Positions 8,190 to 16,314 of a stretch of DNA of 64,000 bases are shown here, one piece after another (positions within the stretch are counted from its first letter, which is position 1; each line of letters starts with the position of its first letter). The stretch is from CBDIDH01 sp965277595. GTDB taxonomy: Bacteria; Planctomycetota; Planctomycetia; Isosphaerales; Isosphaeraceae. Below the pieces are notes generated by a model. The model made no database searches, was not told the DNA's origin, and saw nothing but the letters and a program-made list of their open reading frames with translations. Made by a program: the position numbers and the translations under genes. Where the stretch lies: NCBI GenBank assembly GCA_965277595.1, contig CBDIDH010000002.1:1364001-1428000 (forward strand), in the 5' to 3' direction.

Positions 8190-8222
8190 GCCGTGAATCC
8201 CTTCCCGGGTTCGCCCGTTTGA

Positions 8223-8407
8223 AGACCGATAGCCAATAGGGTTTTTGCGCATCCATTAAGGAAGGGGCCTTTTTGACGTAAGGGCAAAGGGCAGATTTTT
8301 CCTTTTTCCCTATATCGTTATGCGATTTAACCTTACAACGATTCCTCAACAACCCTGATGAGTGACCGATGCCCAAAAAATCAGACTCCTGGTCATCGGC
8401 CATTGAG
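8223..8407. repeat. AGGGTTNTTGC-type composite palindromic repeat
   Basis: It begins ACCGATAGCCAATAGGG, TTTTTGCGC, then a GACGTAAGGGCAAAGGGCAG purine arm and a pyrimidine partner, and ends CTCAACAACCCTGATGAG followed by GACCGATG and GGTCATCGGCC fragments. The left block (AGGGT..TTGCGCAT..TTTTTGACGTAAGG) is shared with 3545-3583, so the two loci belong to one family. Confidence 0.75.
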
Positions 8408-8421
8408 GAGACAGGTTGCGC

Positions 8422-8573
8422 GATCCTCCCGCCGAGACAGTCCAGGAGGATTGCAAAGTCCCGATGACCGAGGACCAAGAACCGAGGACCGATGATTTCT
8501 TCTTCTTGGTCCTCGGTCCTTGGTCATCGATCCTTGAAACGTCAGACTTTGCAATCCTCCCGCGAGACAGTCC
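8422..8573. repeat. Type A palindromic element (GGAGGATTGCAAAGTC arms)
   Basis: GGAGGATTGCAAAGTC (8445-8460) and GACTTTGCAATCCTCC (8545-8560) are a perfect 16-bp inverted repeat. They enclose GATGACCGAGGACC-type heptamers and their complement, with a TTTCTTCTTCTT loop. CGAGACAGTCC stands just outside both ends (8433-8443, 8563-8573). The similarity of the left flank extends further (ATCCTCCCG), so here it may reflect an adjacent second copy rather than a simple target duplication. Confidence 0.85.
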
Positions 8574-8684
8574 CGGGGGATGGCCGATGCCTCGGGGCGG
8601 AGGTACAATCAACGGGCTGGACACATCTGGCGTGTCAGACCTGTTTGGACGGAAAAGGAACCCGAAAAAAGGGAGAACGAAGCC

Positions 8685-9587
8685 ATGACGCCCCCCTTGA
8701 ACCGCCGCGACTTCCTGAACCGGGCGACCCTTGCCACCACCGCGCTTGCCGCCTCGGCCGCCGGTACGACGCGAACCGCCGTCGCCGCGCCTCGGACCCT
8801 GGCCGACAAGGTGACGCTCGGCAAGTCGGGCATTCAGGTCTCGCTCGTCGGCATGGGAACGGGAAGCCACGGTTCGGGCCAGGCGAGCAACCAGACCCGC
8901 AAGGGGGTCAAGGAGTTCACCCGGGTCGTCCGTCATGCGCTCGACCGAGGCGTCACCCTGTTTGACGTCGCCGATCAGTACGGGTCGCACGTTTACCTGC
9001 GCGAGGCGCTCAAGGGCGTTCCCCGAGACCGCTACGTGATCCAGACAAAGACCCACGCCACCAGCTTCGCCGATGCCCGCAGCCACCTGGAACGTTACCG
9101 CCTGGAACTCGGCGTCGATCACATCGACATCGTCTTGCTGCACTGCATGACCACCTCCGACTGGCCCGCCAAGAACCGGGGGTCGATGGACTACCTGATG
9201 CAGGCCAAGAAAGACGGGATCATCCGCGCTCACGGCACAAGCTGTCACGGCATGGACCCTTTGAACACGTCGGCGAAGAACCCGTTCGTTGAGATCGATC
9301 TGGCCCGGATCAACCCCGAAGGTCTGAGCATGGACGACCCGAACAAGCCCGACGTCGTCGCCTCTCGGCTCGAAGAGATGCACAATGCCGGCAAGGGGGT
9401 CATCGGCATGAAGATCTACGGCGAAGGCAAGATGACCGAACCCGAGCGCCGGGATGCCTCGCTTCGCTATGTTCTTGGCCTGGGAACCGTGGACGCGTTC
9501 ATCATCGGATTCGAGTCTCCCGAGCAGATCGACGACACGATCACGCGCACCGAGGCGGCCCTTGCCAGCCTCGCCAAGAAGTCCTGA
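8685..9587 (+). CDS. Tat-exported aldo/keto reductase-family protein
   Basis: A 300-residue protein. The N-terminus NRRDFLNRATLATTALAASAAG is a twin-arginine leader, so it is probably periplasmic. The rest is an aldo/keto reductase TIM barrel: SLVGMGTGSHG, the catalytic-region Asp and Tyr in LFDVADQYGSH, Lys in VIQTKTHA, the LHC in DIVLLHCMTT, and a phosphate-binding end (IIGFESPEQIDDTI). The catalytic Asp-Tyr-Lys-His set therefore appears present, with histidine in LLHC. ATG 8685 follows a GGGAG site. The substrate is unknown, and an exported NADPH-type enzyme is unusual, as the Tat route suggests cofactor loading before export. Confidence 0.85.
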   Translation: MTPPLNRRDFLNRATLATTALAASAAGTTRTAVAAPRTLADKVTLGKSGIQVSLVGMGTGSHGSGQASNQTRKGVKEFTRVVRHALDRGVTLFDVADQYGSHVYLREALKGVPRDRYVIQTKTHATSFADARSHLERYRLELGVDHIDIVLLHCMTTSDWPAKNRGSMDYLMQAKKDGIIRAHGTSCHGMDPLNTSAKNPFVEIDLARINPEGLSMDDPNKPDVVASRLEEMHNAGKGVIGMKIYGEGKMTEPERRDASLRYVLGLGTVDAFIIGFESPEQIDDTITRTEAALASLAKKS

Positions 9588-9793
9588 ACCAGATCCTAAT
9601 GTCCTGTACTTCGACGACGTCGAATGGGGATGGAACTGGTCGGAGGTGAGCCGGGAGGGTCGCATCCTCAGGCCCGGGGGCCGTCAAGGCGACCCGAGAG
9701 GTATGTTGGGACCGTAACGCCCCGATTTTAATCCAGATTTGGCAGGAGGCTCCGGCGATGCGACTGCCTCGCATGTGATTCACGCTGCGACGT

Positions 9794-10798
9794 ATGATGG
9801 GCGCGGTAGCCACGTGCGGGGCAGTCCTCGGCCTGGCTTTGCTCTGCACGACGCCGCAGGGCGCGGCCGCCGGGGACGGGCCGCCGAGGCGGTTGCACCC
9901 GCGCGTCGAGCGCGTCCTTCGCTGGCTCCCGGAAGACACCGAGACGGTGTTCGTCGCCCGGTCCGTGACGCTGACCGAACTGAACCCCGACCCGACGCCG
10001 AGCTGGCAGGACATCGGTGTCTCGCTCGCGTCCTCGGACCTGCACTTGGTGGACGACGGGAGGTACGCGAAGCGACTGCTGGGCCGCAAGGTCGATTGCA
10101 TCGTCAGCGGCGCGAGGAACTTCGAGGGCGTCAGCAAGTCCGGCCCGCGTAGCGAGTGTTGCTCGATCATCATCTTCGATGCGGCCCTCGGCGATGCGGC
10201 CCGGGAATGGACCGAGGACCTCCGTCAGGGGGCGAAGGCCGTGAGGACGATCGCCGGCCGCGAGGTCTTCGTCTTCCCTTCGCCCGCGTCCAAGGGGGCT
10301 TACGTTGAGGCGAAGGAATGGCAGGGTGCGTACTTCGTTTATCTGAGGCCCGACACGGTTCTCTGCGCCAGCAGCGATCGCTATCTCGAAACGGTGCTCC
10401 GGCGTTCGGAGGAAGCCCCCGGCGGGCGCGCCCTTCCCGATGACCTGCCGGAATGGGGACACGTCGACTTCGACGCCCCGGTCTGGATGCTCCGGCATAT
10501 CCCGAAGGTCGGCAAGCGAGGCCGTACGATCGGGTTGACGGCCGCTTTCGTGGGGAGAAGCGCTCGTGTCGTTTTCGTCCCGAAGGTTGGCTCCGCATTC
10601 GACAGGGACTACTTCAGAGCAATCTGGCTCCCGGAGGGTGGCTTCGGAGACGAGTTGGCCGATCGTGTTCGGATCGAGCGCCGCCAGGACGGCACAGTTG
10701 AGGTGAGGTGCGCTAACGGCACCAAAGAAGTAATTAATTTTTATATTATTTTGAACTTTTATTATGTACAGGCATTGGGATTTAACGGGGAATTTTGA
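9794..10798 (+). CDS. Exported hypothetical protein with AT-rich 3' end
   Basis: A 334-residue protein with a signal peptide (GAVLGLALLCTTPQGAAA). The mature part begins with LRWLPEDTETVFVARS, a pattern seen in planctomycetal secreted proteins of unknown function. Alternating beta-strand hydrophobics run throughout, and there is a Cys pair in SECCSII. The start may be ATG 9794 or 9797; no clear ribosome site is present. The last 24 codons (from about 10725) are strikingly AT-rich and encode a hydrophobic aromatic tail (NFYIILNFYYVQALGFNG), unlike the rest. This could be a recombined 3' end. Confidence 0.6.
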   Translation: MMGAVATCGAVLGLALLCTTPQGAAAGDGPPRRLHPRVERVLRWLPEDTETVFVARSVTLTELNPDPTPSWQDIGVSLASSDLHLVDDGRYAKRLLGRKVDCIVSGARNFEGVSKSGPRSECCSIIIFDAALGDAAREWTEDLRQGAKAVRTIAGREVFVFPSPASKGAYVEAKEWQGAYFVYLRPDTVLCASSDRYLETVLRRSEEAPGGRALPDDLPEWGHVDFDAPVWMLRHIPKVGKRGRTIGLTAAFVGRSARVVFVPKVGSAFDRDYFRAIWLPEGGFGDELADRVRIERRQDGTVEVRCANGTKEVINFYIILNFYYVQALGFNGEF

Positions 10799-10930
10799 AG
10801 GGCCAACTGAGGGCGGCAACATCCACCAGAAGTGGCATGGATGATGTATCGACGAGACTTGGCGCTTGAGGGACGGCCGGTGAGAGGCAACCACGGCACG
10901 GGGCACCGCGAACAGGGGGTTACTCGCTTG

Positions 10931-11323
10931 ATGAGTCTCATCGGCAGCCTCACCGAGAGCCAGATCCGGGCCGAGTTGACCGCCTCAAACGCGGCGATCC
11001 GCGAGGAGACAGGCAATCCGGCCCTACGCGCGGTGCTCGTGGAGTTCGGCGTCGACTTGGCGACGGCCTTCGTCCTCGACTGGGTCCCCGAGCAGGGCGA
11101 GGACATCTACACCGTGCTCGACGGGACTCAGCGGGCCCTGACTGTCGAGTTGCCGAGGTCGGGGGCGGTTGTGGCGCGGGAGGTGACGGCTGTCCCGTTC
11201 GCCGACTTCTTCGAGGCGACCGAGAAGCAGACCCGGCGGAACCGCTTGCGGTTGGCGGTCGCTCTCGACTTGCTCCGGGGGACGACAGACGCGACCACGC
11301 ACGGCGCCTCGCCTGAACTATAG
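10931..11323 (+). CDS. Hypothetical protein
   Basis: A 130-residue protein starting MSLIGSLTESQIRAELTASN. It is mostly helical in pattern, with a middle section (FVLDWVPEQGEDIYTVLDGTQRALTVELPR) suggesting a small alpha/beta domain and a basic EKQTRRNRLRLAVALDLLR helix. No signal peptide or membrane segment. GGGGG precedes at about ten bases. The family is not recognised. It stands in a stretch with decayed genes (an AT-rich gene end before it, a truncated SLOG gene after it), so it may be an orphan of a recombined locus. Confidence 0.5.
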   Translation: MSLIGSLTESQIRAELTASNAAIREETGNPALRAVLVEFGVDLATAFVLDWVPEQGEDIYTVLDGTQRALTVELPRSGAVVAREVTAVPFADFFEATEKQTRRNRLRLAVALDLLRGTTDATTHGASPEL

Positions 11324-11350
11324 CCATGCTTTACAGTCCCTCCTCCTACC

Positions 11351-11569
11351 TTGCCCGACCTGGCCATCATCAGCGGAGGCCAGACCGGCGTTGACCAAAG
11401 TGCGTGGCGTGCCGCCGCCGCGTTCCGCGTCCCGACGGCCGGCCTCATGCCCCTCGGCTTCCTCACCGAGGACGGCCCCCGCCCCGAGTTCGCCGGATCG
11501 ATCGTCCGGTCGGACTTCCCGTCTTCCAAAAGGAACACGAGGGGGTCCGACCGGAACGCAATGGCCTGA
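11351..11569 (+). pseudogene. Truncated circularly permuted YpsA-type SLOG protein
   Basis: Seventy-two codons from TTG 11351 match the start of the 'putative molybdenum carrier' / cpYpsA SLOG family: LAIISGGQTGVDQSAWRAAA, then AGLMPLGFLTEDGPRPEFA. This is the nucleotide-binding Rossmann core that binds NAD/ADP-ribose-type ligands in related proteins. Full family members have about 140-170 residues. Here the expected NVRDSD segment is garbled (RNTRGSDRNAMA) and a stop follows. There is no ATG and no ribosome site (a pyrimidine run precedes). It is read as a decayed remnant. Confidence 0.6.
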
Positions 11570-11697
11570 AATTAAAAAATGACCAACACGATAATAGGAG
11601 ATGGCGAGCGAAGAACTCTCCGGTTGCGAGATACGTAAGAGAACTGGTTGAACGATCGAACGAACAAACAAACAAACGACCCGACGGGGCCGCGAGA

Positions 11698-12114
11698 ATG
11701 AACCGCTTGACCGCTCTCTGGAAGGCCGAACCGGTTGACCCTGAAGACTTCGTCGGTCATGACGCCTCGCGAAACGAAGCCAAGGCCCGCGAGGGATTCG
11801 TGGCCAAGGCCAAGCGCTATCTGAGACAGATTCCGCTGGCTCACGAAACAACAGCCATGTACTTCTGCATGCTCGACCCGAGGACCCCGGTCTGGGTCAA
11901 GGCGACCGTCGGGGCGGCCCTGGCCTACTTTGTTCTTCCCCTCGATGCAATTCCCGATATCTTGCCCATGGTCGGCCTGAGCGACGATGCCAGCGTTCTG
12001 GCCGCGGCCTTTGCGGCCGTCTCAGCGCACGTCACCACCGAACACCGAGACCGCGCCCGGTCGTGGATGGCCCACGAACACCTGCTTGACCCCGAGCCCG
12101 GCATCGTCTCATGA
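11698..12114 (+). CDS. DUF1232 (YkvA-type) membrane protein
   Basis: A 138-residue protein carrying the DUF1232 signature: a hydrophobic segment PVWVKATVGAALAYFVLPLDAIPDILPMVGLSDDASVLAAAFAAV (about 60-105), where LxPxDxIPDxxPxxGxxDD is diagnostic. Members are small membrane-associated proteins of unknown function. The frame is open upstream to 11404, but that part is not protein-like and includes an AAAC/GAAC tetranucleotide repeat (11651-11680). ATG 11698 begins the conserved part. No strong ribosome site is visible. Confidence 0.8.
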   Translation: MNRLTALWKAEPVDPEDFVGHDASRNEAKAREGFVAKAKRYLRQIPLAHETTAMYFCMLDPRTPVWVKATVGAALAYFVLPLDAIPDILPMVGLSDDASVLAAAFAAVSAHVTTEHRDRARSWMAHEHLLDPEPGIVS

Positions 12115-12280
12115 AGCCTGTTCGCTCAGAATAAAGGAAGGAACAAGAAGATCCCGCGCCGTTTTCCTTCCGTCAACAAATTCACGTCGACGTCCGGGCA
12201 GTTCGTCGGTCATGATTGAGGGAATCCATCGATCGTCACGCTTGAATTGATCGACCGATCCAACCGGCGGGACCTTGACC

Positions 12281-12544
12281 ATGCAGCGCAACGATTGGAA
12301 GAGCGGGCTGGTCTGGCTGACTCTGGCGACTGCGCTCTGTGGAACCGTCGCAACGGCCCGGCGGGTCCAATCCGACCCGAATACGATCGCGCCGCCGGGT
12401 CATGAGGCCGGGGCCTGCGGAGCCTGTGGAGCGCATCAATCGGCCCGAGGCCCGGCCCTTCCCTACGAGCTCGGCGACGACAACGTCCGATTCATTCCCC
12501 CCGATCATGCCCCGGTCGGACCTCCGTCAAGCCATAGCGGCTGA
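12281..12544 (+). CDS. Small exported protein with a CxxC pair
   Basis: An 87-residue protein with a signal-peptide-like start (LVWLTLATALCGTVATARR) and a short Pro/Gly-rich mature part containing GACGACGAH, that is CxxC plus a nearby histidine. ATG 12281 lies after CGGCGGGACC. Family unknown. The pair could bind metal or form a disulfide outside the cytoplasm. A chance open frame is possible, but the signal peptide and typical codon use favour a gene. Confidence 0.5.
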   Translation: MQRNDWKSGLVWLTLATALCGTVATARRVQSDPNTIAPPGHEAGACGACGAHQSARGPALPYELGDDNVRFIPPDHAPVGPPSSHSG

Positions 12545-12615
12545 CCTAATTTCAAGCCAGCCGGCCGAGGGGTTTCCGTCCGATCCGATCAGACCCCCGC
12601 GCCGCGGGCAATCTG

Positions 12616-12880
12616 CTATCCGGCGGTCCAGGGTGAGTAACCGGGCAAGAGCACGAGCAGTGCATCAACCGGCTCGTTGACGCAGTCGATCAGGTGCCAG
12701 GATCGACAATCCCGGACAGGTGGCCAGCATTCGATCGGGATTTTCCGAGTCGGGCTGGTGAATGTCGAGCGCCTTCCCACAACGCAGACAGGCGACGTTC
12801 GACAATCCGTCCGGGCAGTCCGGCATGGTCGCGACGCGCACATTGACCACGATTTCTCGGTCGGCTTGAGCCTCCGCCAT
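12616..12880 (-). pseudogene. Frameshifted paralog of the zinc-ribbon protein at 6406-6681
   Basis: From ATG 12880 the frame gives MAEAQADREIVV and then ACLRCGKALDIHQPDSENPDRMLATCP. This aligns with VCCLGCEHPLGLVQPESEDPSRLIGTC of the 6.4-6.7 kb gene. After TCP the match jumps by one base into another frame: DCRSWHLIDCVNEPVDALLVLLPGYSPW aligns with ECGRWYLLDWHPGAREGVMLLLPDHG and ends at TAG 12616. The shift lies in a GGG run (minus strand TGTCCGGGATTGT); one G fewer restores CPDC, the second zinc pair. It is either a decayed gene or a one-base sequence error. Confidence 0.7.
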
Positions 12881-13223
12881 CGAAAGAGACTCCTCGAGCG
12901 TTCGTCTCACAATGAGTCAACGATCTTCGTGCATGAAACCTCGGACCGGAATACGGGGCGTATCGCGTTCTTGGTCTTGTCTGGGGGGGACTTGTGAGGA
13001 AAGCGTCTCGGAGCCGGGCCGTTGGGCATGCGTCCAGGGCCTTCCTGGCGAAACGCTCGCCTCATCCTCGGGTTTACTTGCGAGTGGCGCGCCGTCCCCT
13101 GTACCAGCCACCTGTAGCCGGGTTAAGATGACATCGAACCGGCCGCCGCGATTGCGTTGAGTCGCCAAAGCCGGGATTCAACGTCCCCCCGGACTCACCT
13201 CCCTGGACAGGCTGGCGACACAG
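12881..13223. other. Intergenic stretch, no gene seen
   Basis: Open frames here on both strands are short, overlapping and of poor composition. A TTAAGATGAC stretch near 13125 could be a -10 region for the downstream protease gene, but no matching -35 is seen. Confidence 0.4.
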
Positions 13224-14834
13224 ATGACGACATCGATACGGATGGGCGCGGCCCTGGTCTCAACCCTGCTTCCGCTGGCGGTCTTCGGAATCGCCCGAGG
13301 CGACGACGTCCCGAAGGTCAAGGATGTCCCGACCGACTCGGTCGTGAAGATCCTCGTCGCGGTCCGCTCTCCCGACCCGCTTCATCCCTGGACCAAGCAG
13401 AGCCCGCGCGATGCCAGCGGCACGGGGGTTGTCATTGAGGGGAACCGGGTTCTGACCAACGCCCACGTCGTGACCTACGCCAGCCAGATCTTCATCGAGA
13501 CCTCGGAATCGGGCGACAAGCACGTTGCGACGGTCGAGTCGATCGGCCCGGGGATCGACCTGGCGGTCCTCAAGCTGGAAGATGAGTCGTTCTTCGAGAA
13601 GCGACCGCCGATCCCACGCAGCCACGACCTTCCGGCGGTCAAGGACGGCGTTCTCGTCTACGGGTTCCCGCAGGGCGGGGCCAGCCTCTCGGTGACCAAG
13701 GGAATCGTCTCGCGGATCGAGTTCGCCCCTTATGCCGAGCAGACCCTGGGTCTTCGCGTTCAGGTTGACGCCGCGATCAATCCAGGCAACAGCGGCGGCC
13801 CGGCGCTCATTGACGGCAAGGTCGTTGGCCTGATTTTCAGCAAGCTGAACCAGGCGGACAACATCGGTTACATCATTCCCAGCGAGGAGATTGACCTCTT
13901 CCTCGACGACGTCAAGGACGGCAGGTACGACGGCAAGCCCCGGCTTCAGGACCAGTTCCAGACCCTGGAAAACGAGGCGCTTCGGGCCAAGCTCGGCCTC
14001 GATCGCAAGGCCAGCGGCCTCGTCGTCCACGCTCCCGACCGCGACGAGGCGGACTATCCGCTCAAGGAATGGGACCTCGTCACCAAGATCGGCGACCACA
14101 ACGTCGACAACACGGGGATGGTCCGAATCACGGGCGAGCTGCGCCTGCCCGCGCAATACCTTGTCCAGAAGGTCACCCACAACGGCCGGCTCCCGCTGAC
14201 TCTCATACGAGGCGGCAAGGAGATCAAGGTCGAACTGCCGGTTGCCACCCACCGCGAGATGCTCATTGACTCGCTCCGAGGCCGCTATCCGTCGTACTTC
14301 ATCTACGGTCCGCTCGCGTTTACCCCGGTCACGGCCGACTTCCTCGCCGGGATCGAGCGCGCCGGCGACCGGATCATCTCCTTCCTCGGCGCTCTCGGCA
14401 GTCCACTTGTCCTCCGCAGGGGCGACCGCCCGGCCTTTCCTGGCGAGGAACTTGTTCTCGTCGCCGCGCCGATGTTCCCGCACAGGATCGCCAAGGGGTA
14501 TTCGAATCCGTTCAGCCATGTGATCAAGGAAGTCGACGGCGTCCGCGTCAAGAACCTTAAACACATGGTCGAACTCCTCCGCGACAGCAAGGACCGGTTC
14601 ACCACGATCAGCTTTTACGAAAAAGGCTCCGAAACCATCGTCTTCGATCGCAAGGATGCCCTTGCCGCGACCGAGGACGTCCTGAGCGACAACGGCATTC
14701 GCCAGCGCGCCAGCGACGACCTGATCGCCGTCTGGAACGCGAAGAGTTCCGAGTCGCGCGAAAAGGATCAAGACAAGGAAAAGTATCAGGAAAAGAAGGA
14801 GAAAAACGTGGAAACGAAGCCAGGCGGAAATTGA
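13224..14834 (+). CDS. Deg/HtrA-type serine protease with PDZ-like regions
   Basis: A 536-residue exported protease. Residues 1-26 look like a signal peptide (GAALVSTLLPLAVFGIARG). The trypsin-like domain (about 38-235) has the full triad: His81 in LTNAHVV, Asp112 in GIDLAVLKL and Ser190 in NPGNSGGP. After it come one or two PDZ-like regions (YPLKEWDLVTKIGDHNVDN, then NPFSHVIKEVDGVRVKN), an arrangement like plant Deg proteases of the Deg9/Deg10 type. The tail is very Lys/Glu rich. It probably degrades misfolded envelope proteins. It is not obviously cotranscribed with surE, which begins 150 bases downstream. Confidence 0.88.
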   Translation: MTTSIRMGAALVSTLLPLAVFGIARGDDVPKVKDVPTDSVVKILVAVRSPDPLHPWTKQSPRDASGTGVVIEGNRVLTNAHVVTYASQIFIETSESGDKHVATVESIGPGIDLAVLKLEDESFFEKRPPIPRSHDLPAVKDGVLVYGFPQGGASLSVTKGIVSRIEFAPYAEQTLGLRVQVDAAINPGNSGGPALIDGKVVGLIFSKLNQADNIGYIIPSEEIDLFLDDVKDGRYDGKPRLQDQFQTLENEALRAKLGLDRKASGLVVHAPDRDEADYPLKEWDLVTKIGDHNVDNTGMVRITGELRLPAQYLVQKVTHNGRLPLTLIRGGKEIKVELPVATHREMLIDSLRGRYPSYFIYGPLAFTPVTADFLAGIERAGDRIISFLGALGSPLVLRRGDRPAFPGEELVLVAAPMFPHRIAKGYSNPFSHVIKEVDGVRVKNLKHMVELLRDSKDRFTTISFYEKGSETIVFDRKDALAATEDVLSDNGIRQRASDDLIAVWNAKSSESREKDQDKEKYQEKKEKNVETKPGGN

Positions 14835-14981
14835 GTTTGCGTTGATCTCACCGTGACAAGGCGTTGATCGATCGTGCCGTGTCAGGAATCGTGTGATCCG
14901 ACCCGAGGCGCGAAGGGAAGGGATCGGTTCCTTCCATCGGGTCATCCAGACCTATTTTCTTCAAAAAGAGGCGGCGGACCC

Positions 14982-15752
14982 GTGCAGATCTTGCTGACGA
15001 ACGACGACGGCGTGTTCGCGCCCGGCCTTCGGGCCCTGCGCAAGGAGCTGACGAAGCTGGGCGAGGTCACGGTGATCGCTCCGGCGATCGAGCAGAGCGG
15101 GGTCGGCCATTCGATCACGATCCTCAACCCGTTGGTCGTCAAACAGGTTGACGAGGACGACGGCTCAACCCTTGGCTGGATGGTCGAGGGAAGCCCCGCC
15201 GATAGCGTCAAGCTGGCTGTCTGCGAACTGATGCCCAGGCCCCCCGATCTGATCGTCTCGGGAATCAACGCGGGATCAAACGCCGGAATCAACGTCCTTT
15301 ATTCGGGAACCGTCGCCGCGGCGATCGAAGGGGCCTTCTTCAAGATCACCAGTATCGCCATCTCGCTTGAACTGGCCGAACACTTTGACTATCCCCACGC
15401 CGCCCGCCACGCCGTCCGGGTGATCGAGCGCATCCTTGCGCACAAGCCGAGCAACGGCACGCTCTTCAACGTCAACCTGCCGGCGCACTCTCGGGGCGAG
15501 CCCAAGGGCGTCCGCGTCGTCCCGATGGGCGTCGGCCGCTACGGCGAGGGGTTCGAGCAACGTCAAGACCCGCGCGGACGTACCTATTACTGGATGACCT
15601 ACGCCCCCCCTTACCACCTCGAAGGCCCCGAGACCGACGTCACCAGCCTCTGCGAGGGATACATCACCGTCACTCCTCTGCATTTCGATCTGACCCGCTA
15701 CGACATTCTTCCCGAGGTCAGCGCCTGGGACTGGTCCTCCCCGGCGAACTGA
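14982..15752 (+). CDS. surE: 5'/3'-nucleotidase SurE
   Basis: A 256-residue survival protein E, a metal-dependent phosphatase acting on nucleoside 5'- and 3'-monophosphates. The N-terminal metal motif TNDDG (residues 6-10) and the second motif SGINAGSNAGINVLYSGTVAAA, with its metal-binding Asn, are intact. The family's VRVVPMGVGRYGEGF and DVTSLCEGYITVTPL segments are also present. The start is GTG 14982, just before QILLTNDDG, with AAGAGGCGG upstream; the longer frame to 14874 is not homologous. It is followed after 61 bases by a lipoprotein gene on the same strand. Confidence 0.95.
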   Translation: MQILLTNDDGVFAPGLRALRKELTKLGEVTVIAPAIEQSGVGHSITILNPLVVKQVDEDDGSTLGWMVEGSPADSVKLAVCELMPRPPDLIVSGINAGSNAGINVLYSGTVAAAIEGAFFKITSIAISLELAEHFDYPHAARHAVRVIERILAHKPSNGTLFNVNLPAHSRGEPKGVRVVPMGVGRYGEGFEQRQDPRGRTYYWMTYAPPYHLEGPETDVTSLCEGYITVTPLHFDLTRYDILPEVSAWDWSSPAN

Positions 15753-15813
15753 CGTTGCTTCGTTCTCGACGACCATTGAAAAACGCCTGAACCCTGGATC
15801 AAGGGAACCTCTG

Positions 15814-16314
15814 ATGCGAGCCCGACGCCTTCGGTCCCTGATTGCGATGCCCGCCGTTTTGTCCCTGGCCCTTTCGGCCGGCTGTTCGGAACCCCGACAC
15901 GTTGCCGGCGCCCGACCGTCCGCACCCGCCCCTGTCGAGAAGAAGCCGGACGACGCCTTCATCGTCGGCAAGCGAACGCAGGAGGTCAAGGATGCCGGAA
16001 CCGAGCTGAAGCCAGGGACGCAAGAGGCCAGCACGAAGATCATCGCCAGAGACCCGATCACCCTCGCGGGCAACGCCTACGTCACGTCGATCGGGAAAAC
16101 CTCGATCCTCCAGATCGAGCACGCCCTGGATCTCTACAAGGCCGCCAACGATCGTTATCCCAGGGATTACGACGAGTTCATGGCTGAGATCATCAAGGCC
16201 AACAACATCGCCCTGCCCCAGTTGCCGTACTATCAGAAGTACGCCTACAAGGCCGACGAGCACCGCCTGATTATCCTCGAAGACCTCAACCTCAAGAATC
16301 AGGTCCCCCGCTGA
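15814..16314 (+). CDS. Lipoprotein of unknown function
   Basis: A 166-residue protein with a lipoprotein leader: basic RARRLRSL, a hydrophobic run and the lipobox LSAGC (Cys about 24). The mature part has a Pro/Ala-rich linker, then a helical region ILQIEHALDLYKAANDRYPRDYDEFMAEIIKA. This pattern (small hydrophobic helix, then NDRYPxxxxEF) is seen in planctomycetal type II secretion pseudopilin-like and related proteins. The end is LPYYQKYAYKADEHRLIILED. AAGGGAA precedes ATG 15814. Its 3' end overlaps the convergent gene by 23 bp. Confidence 0.7.
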   Translation: MRARRLRSLIAMPAVLSLALSAGCSEPRHVAGARPSAPAPVEKKPDDAFIVGKRTQEVKDAGTELKPGTQEASTKIIARDPITLAGNAYVTSIGKTSILQIEHALDLYKAANDRYPRDYDEFMAEIIKANNIALPQLPYYQKYAYKADEHRLIILEDLNLKNQVPR

